From NCBI GenBank assembly GCA_910587465.1, contig CAJUMS010000116.1:1-7388 (forward strand): a stretch of DNA of 7,388 nt, read 5' to 3'. The notes below the pieces were generated by a model. That model was not told where the DNA came from and ran no database searches. It saw only the letters and a program-made list of their open reading frames with translations. The position numbers and the translations under genes are program-made. Shown piece after piece: positions 5,300-7,388 of the stretch. Source of the stretch: an uncultured Oscillospiraceae bacterium (GTDB taxonomy: Bacteria > Bacillota > Clostridia > Oscillospirales > Ruminococcaceae). How positions within the stretch are numbered: the first letter of the stretch is position 1; every line of letters begins with the position of its first letter.

Positions 5300-5650
5300 T
5301 TACAAATCGTTGTCGGTGTAGCCGGGCGGAAGCGCCTTTTCGTTGTCGCGCACGTAACGCGACGTTTCGGCAAGCAGCTTTTCCGCGTTCTCGCGCTCCT
5401 TTTCCTCGTAAAGCTTGACGAACTGCTTGGCAAATCTACGCAGCAGAACGGCTAATATCAGCAGGAAAAGATTAAGGGTGAGCGGTACGCCGTTGGTCGA
5501 TGATGTTTTTAAAAATACCGATATCAGCCCGATAAGCGCGGCGATAACCCCGATGACCGTAGCAACATTGCACAACGTCTCCTGAAATTCTCCGCGAAGC
5601 GCATGACCAAGCACTATCAACATCAAGACCAGAAAAATCAAGTCCAACAT
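5300..5650 (-). CDS. Small membrane protein with cytoplasmic coiled tail, unknown function
   Basis: This 116-residue protein has hydrophobic segments at about residues 2-18, 28-47 and 57-71. A charged tail RRFAKQFVKLYEEKERENAEKL (given by residues 71-92) follows and probably forms a helix or coiled coil in the cytoplasm, ending in an acidic, Pro/Gly-containing tail. I do not recognise a family. ATG 5650 has AGGAG (5661-5657) 6 nt upstream, and this site overlaps the stop codon of the preceding gene (5662-5660), so the two are tightly coupled. The short segments and helical tail would suit a membrane-anchored partner of the cysteine-rich protein encoded just upstream, but that is inference from gene order only. 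Confidence 0.83.
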   Translation of the reverse strand: MLDLIFLVLMLIVLGHALRGEFQETLCNVATVIGVIAALIGLISVFLKTSSTNGVPLTLNLFLLILAVLLRRFAKQFVKLYEEKERENAEKLLAETSRYVRDNEKALPPGYTDNDL

Positions 5651-5659
5651 AATCTGCTC

Positions 5660-6238
5660 CTATATGTAATACACGGGTTCTTTAGACGGCTTCTGAAGAA
5701 TGCTTTTTGCAATCAGGTCTATTTTCGCGACCGAATAACGGTATTTTTTGTTGACCGCTCGCTTGGCGTTTTCCTGCTCAATCAGCTTCCTTTTTATTGA
5801 AATGCGTTCCACCAACTTAAAATATGCGTCCAAACGCGCTTTTTTGCGTGCGCGCGCTTTAGCCAATTCTTTAAGCTGTTCGGCGGTGGGATAGTCCTTG
5901 TTTTTGTCGTGCTTTGGACAGTACCGCGTAATCTCGCCGCTTCTGTCAACTACCACGATATTGTCACGACAGTTTTTGCCGTAGCACCGACACATCTCGT
6001 TTATTTTCTGTGCGAGCTCCTCGGCAAGCCCGGGGTCTGCTTTCAGCTTCTCCTCAAGCTTGGGAGATACCACAACATATCCGCTGTCTATATCGGGATC
6101 GAGAGGCAGAGATGCGTTGTTATCGCGTTCTGTCATAGCATTTTCGATCGCCTCACGGAATAGACCGTTGTCCGAACTCTGCACGCGGCTTTGTATAAGC
6201 GCGGTAATATCGAAAAACTCGTTTATCTGAAAGCTCAT
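5660..6238 (-). CDS. Soluble protein with a cysteine/histidine cluster, unknown function
   Basis: This 192-residue protein has no signal peptide or membrane segment. The N-terminal 50 residues include NEFFDITALIQSRVQ and REAIENAMTERDN. The middle holds a likely metal-binding cluster: C83, C85 and C90 in MCRCYGKNC, then C107 and H110 in RYCPKH, with a short beta-hairpin-like stretch NIVVVDRSGEITRY between. The C-terminal third is strongly basic and helical (KARARKKARLDAYFKLVERI, 127-146). A zinc knuckle with a basic helix could bind nucleic acid, but no named domain is recognised. ATG 6238 follows AAGGGG(TG) at 6251-6244. It is the first gene of a leftward operon behind a near-consensus promoter and is divergent from nrdR. 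Its stop overlaps the ribosome binding site of the next gene. Confidence 0.85.
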   Translation of the reverse strand: MSFQINEFFDITALIQSRVQSSDNGLFREAIENAMTERDNNASLPLDPDIDSGYVVVSPKLEEKLKADPGLAEELAQKINEMCRCYGKNCRDNIVVVDRSGEITRYCPKHDKNKDYPTAEQLKELAKARARKKARLDAYFKLVERISIKRKLIEQENAKRAVNKKYRYSVAKIDLIAKSILQKPSKEPVYYI

Positions 6239-6261
6239 ATTATCACCCCTTCACAATAAGT

Positions 6262-6290
6262 AGTATACCATACTTCTTGCCAAATTTCAA
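6262..6290 (-). promoter_or_regulatory. Promoter of the three-gene leftward operon
   Basis: TTGAAA (6290-6285), 17-bp spacer, TATACT (6267-6262), about 24 bp upstream of ATG 6238. It is placed back to back with the nrdR promoter, 49 bp away. Confidence 0.8.
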
Positions 6291-6339
6291 TAAAAAATAA
6301 TGTTTTTTAAAATTTTTTTCAAAAAATTCGTCTGAAATG

Positions 6340-6368
6340 TTGAAAAATACAAAATATTGTGATATAAT
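6340..6368 (+). promoter_or_regulatory. nrdR promoter
   Basis: TTGAAA (6340-6345), 17-bp spacer, TATAAT (6363-6368), about 46 bp upstream of ATG 6415. The spacer is filled by an NrdR-box-like palindrome, so a bound repressor would cover both promoter elements. Confidence 0.85.
6347..6362. promoter_or_regulatory. Putative NrdR box in the nrdR promoter spacer
   Basis: ATACAAAATATTGTGA agrees with the published NrdR consensus aCaCwAtATaTwGtgt at 13 of 16 positions, and at 9 of 10 in the core CwAtATaTwG. NrdR boxes usually come in pairs about three helical turns apart; I see only one convincing copy. Its position between -35 and -10 suggests that NrdR represses its own gene. Confidence 0.55.
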
Positions 6369-6414
6369 ACATATATATGGTGTTTCAATATTTTTGCGAG
6401 AAGGAGAAACTATT

Positions 6415-6870
6415 ATGAGATGTCCCGAATGTGGCTGCGAGGAGAGCAAGGTAATTGATTCACGCCCGACCGAGAACAAGGTGCGCCGCCGCCGCGAGTG
6501 TATTCGCTGTGCGACCCGTTTTACTACCTATGAGATCATTGAAGAGATCCCGCTTATGGTTATCAAAAAGGATCACACAATAGAACCGTTTGACCGCGGA
6601 AAGCTGGTCGACAGATTGTGCCGCGCGACGGTCAAGCGTCCTGTATCGCTGGAGACTATCGAGAATATCGTTGAGGATATTGCGACCGATTTGAAAAACT
6701 CGCTCCAGCGCGAGGTAACATCGGAAAAGATCGGCGAGATCGTTCTGCATAAGCTCAAAGAGATTGACGACGTGGCGTATATCAGATTTGCCTCCGTTTA
6801 CAGGGATTTTGACGATGTAGACAGCTTTATGCGTATTATTTCCGAGCTTAAGGACGACAAAAGCAAATGA
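6415..6870 (+). CDS. nrdR: Transcriptional repressor NrdR
   Basis: NrdR is a zinc- and nucleotide-dependent repressor that senses ATP/dATP levels and shuts off ribonucleotide reductase genes. The 151-residue length is typical of the family. The N-terminal zinc ribbon is MRCPECG (C3, C6) with RRRRECIRC (C29, C32) and DSRPTENKVRRRR between, the usual DNA-contacting region. The ATP-cone follows from about residue 46: PLMVIKKDHTIEPFDRGKL, then KRPVSLETIENIVEDIA, and IRFASVYRDFDDVDSF near the end. The start at 6415 is fixed by AAGGAG (6401-6406), 8 nt upstream, and by the family's MRCP start; an in-frame ATG 26 codons earlier lies before the -35 box and is not used. It is a single-gene unit, divergent from the cysteine-rich protein operon. 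No nrd reductase gene is in the window. Confidence 0.97.
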   Translation: MRCPECGCEESKVIDSRPTENKVRRRRECIRCATRFTTYEIIEEIPLMVIKKDHTIEPFDRGKLVDRLCRATVKRPVSLETIENIVEDIATDLKNSLQREVTSEKIGEIVLHKLKEIDDVAYIRFASVYRDFDDVDSFMRIISELKDDKSK

Positions 6871-6873
6871 CAA

Positions 6874-6903
6874 AAGCCGCCGTGCAGAAGAGCATGGCGG
6901 CTT
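6874..6903. terminator. Convergent stem-loop between nrdR and the membrane-protein gene
   Basis: AAGCCGCCGTGC (6874-6885), loop of 6, GCATGGCGGCTT (6892-6903): a 12-bp stem with one G-T pair on the plus strand (a C-A mismatch on the minus strand). It begins three bases after the nrdR stop. The leftward transcript has a short T-run after the stem, and the rightward tail is only weakly T-rich, so termination should favour the leftward gene. Confidence 0.65.
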
Positions 6904-6921
6904 GCAGTTTACCGCGAACGA

Positions 6922-7368
6922 TCATGGCTTGGCGTTGGAGGCGGCTCTGAATATCGCTGACAATGCAAGCAACAGGGTAATAAAAACGCCGATTACCGTA
7001 ACATATTTGAAGCCGTACAGAACGGGGCAGGCAGATATGACTGTGGTCACGATAAGGCAGACGAACAGCGCGTTACGAGATTTAGCTGCCCTCGTGCCAA
7101 GTATCATAACAATAACCGTGAAGATCGTCATTGCAACGGTCAGCACTGCGGTTATAAGAGGGGAGAAGTGCGCGTAACCAAACGGCGTCAGCGCGAAATA
7201 TGAATACATTGTACTCTTCGGAGGTTCGCCCGGCGGCGTTGCCCACCACAGAATTACTCCGTTCGGTAGCATCTCCAGTACGAGCGCCGAGGCAAGCGCT
7301 CCGAGTGAAATTCCCTCAATTGCTGGCTTTGGCAAATTAAATGGTCCGAAAGATTTTGATGTAAGCAT
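6922..7368 (-). CDS. Four-helix membrane protein of unknown function (5' flank missing)
   Basis: This 148-residue integral membrane protein has probable transmembrane segments at residues 17-41, 69-91, 99-118 and 120-141. A polar loop between the first two (WWATPPGEPPKSTMYSYFALTPFGYAHF, given by residues 41-68) is rich in Pro and aromatic residues. The N-terminal FGPFNLPKPAIEGISLGALA looks like the start of a conserved small membrane protein, but I do not recognise a named family. ATG 7368 is the first possible start; only four genuine bases precede it before adapter sequence, so neither a ribosome binding site nor a promoter can be checked and the real start could lie further upstream. It is convergent with nrdR. 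Confidence 0.8.
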   Translation of the reverse strand: MLTSKSFGPFNLPKPAIEGISLGALASALVLEMLPNGVILWWATPPGEPPKSTMYSYFALTPFGYAHFSPLITAVLTVAMTIFTVIVMILGTRAAKSRNALFVCLIVTTVISACPVLYGFKYVTVIGVFITLLLALSAIFRAASNAKP

Positions 7369-7372
7369 AATA

Positions 7373-7388
7373 AGATCGGAAGAGCACA
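7373..7388 (+). other. Illumina TruSeq adapter remnant (not biological sequence)
   Basis: AGATCGGAAGAGCACA is identical to the first 16 bases of the Illumina TruSeq read-1 adapter. It sits exactly at the contig end, as expected from untrimmed read-through, so bases 7373-7388 should not be interpreted biologically. Confidence 0.95.

Noticed and set aside
6367..6382. Second NrdR box downstream of the -10
   Set aside because: The CATATATATG core is palindromic, but its A/T order is out of phase with the consensus and its distance from the first box (about 20 bp) does not fit the usual pair spacing.

Overview
The window looks like a contig end from an anaerobic Clostridia-type Firmicute, probably an uncultured gut Oscillospirales/Ruminococcaceae-like organism. 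The evidence is strong AGGAG-type ribosome binding sites before nearly every gene, sigma-A-like promoters with 17-bp spacers, DegV and NrdR, and a TM1266-type regulator of the [FeFe]-hydrogenase system. The lineage is inferred from family content and style, since no rRNA or tRNA is present. Base composition is moderate, with AT-rich intergenic regions.

Left region (1-4148). One leftward gene train is read from a near-consensus promoter at 4120-4148. In transcription order it holds a helical protein of unknown function (4073-3444), a DegV fatty-acid-binding protein (3421-2582), and a small lipoprotein gene coupled to degV by a TGATG stop/start overlap but broken by a frameshift (2582-2242). 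Next come a minimal Cu/Zn-superoxide-dismutase-fold protein that has lost its zinc site (2173-1766), S-adenosylhomocysteine hydrolase ahcY (1703-450), and a HAD-superfamily phosphatase that starts at TTG inside the end of ahcY and runs off the left edge. A stem-loop just upstream of ahcY has its T-tract on the plus strand, so as a terminator it would face against the gene train.

Middle region (4149-5022). A divergent intergenic region carries a 23-bp palindrome and an array of TGTAA-type half-sites about 11 bp apart. These lie immediately upstream of the promoter of a rightward four-helix membrane protein (4370-4798). The roughly 220 bases after that gene hold a possible DUF2061-like remnant on the minus strand, a small stem-loop, and a strong symmetrical terminator shared with the leftward operon to its right.

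Right region (5023-7388). A leftward three-gene operon (6238-5023) encodes a cysteine-rich soluble protein, a small membrane protein and the TM1266-type regulator. It diverges from nrdR, the repressor of ribonucleotide reductase genes. The nrdR promoter spacer contains a good NrdR box, which suggests autoregulation. nrdR converges through a 12-bp stem-loop on a small four-helix membrane protein of unknown function. The last 16 bases match the start of the Illumina TruSeq adapter, so the true biological sequence ends near 7372.

No complete new system is evident. The most unusual items are the zinc-site-less SOD-like protein, the operator-like repeat array, the broken lipoprotein gene, and the cysteine-rich and membrane proteins in an operon with an orphan hydrogenase regulator.
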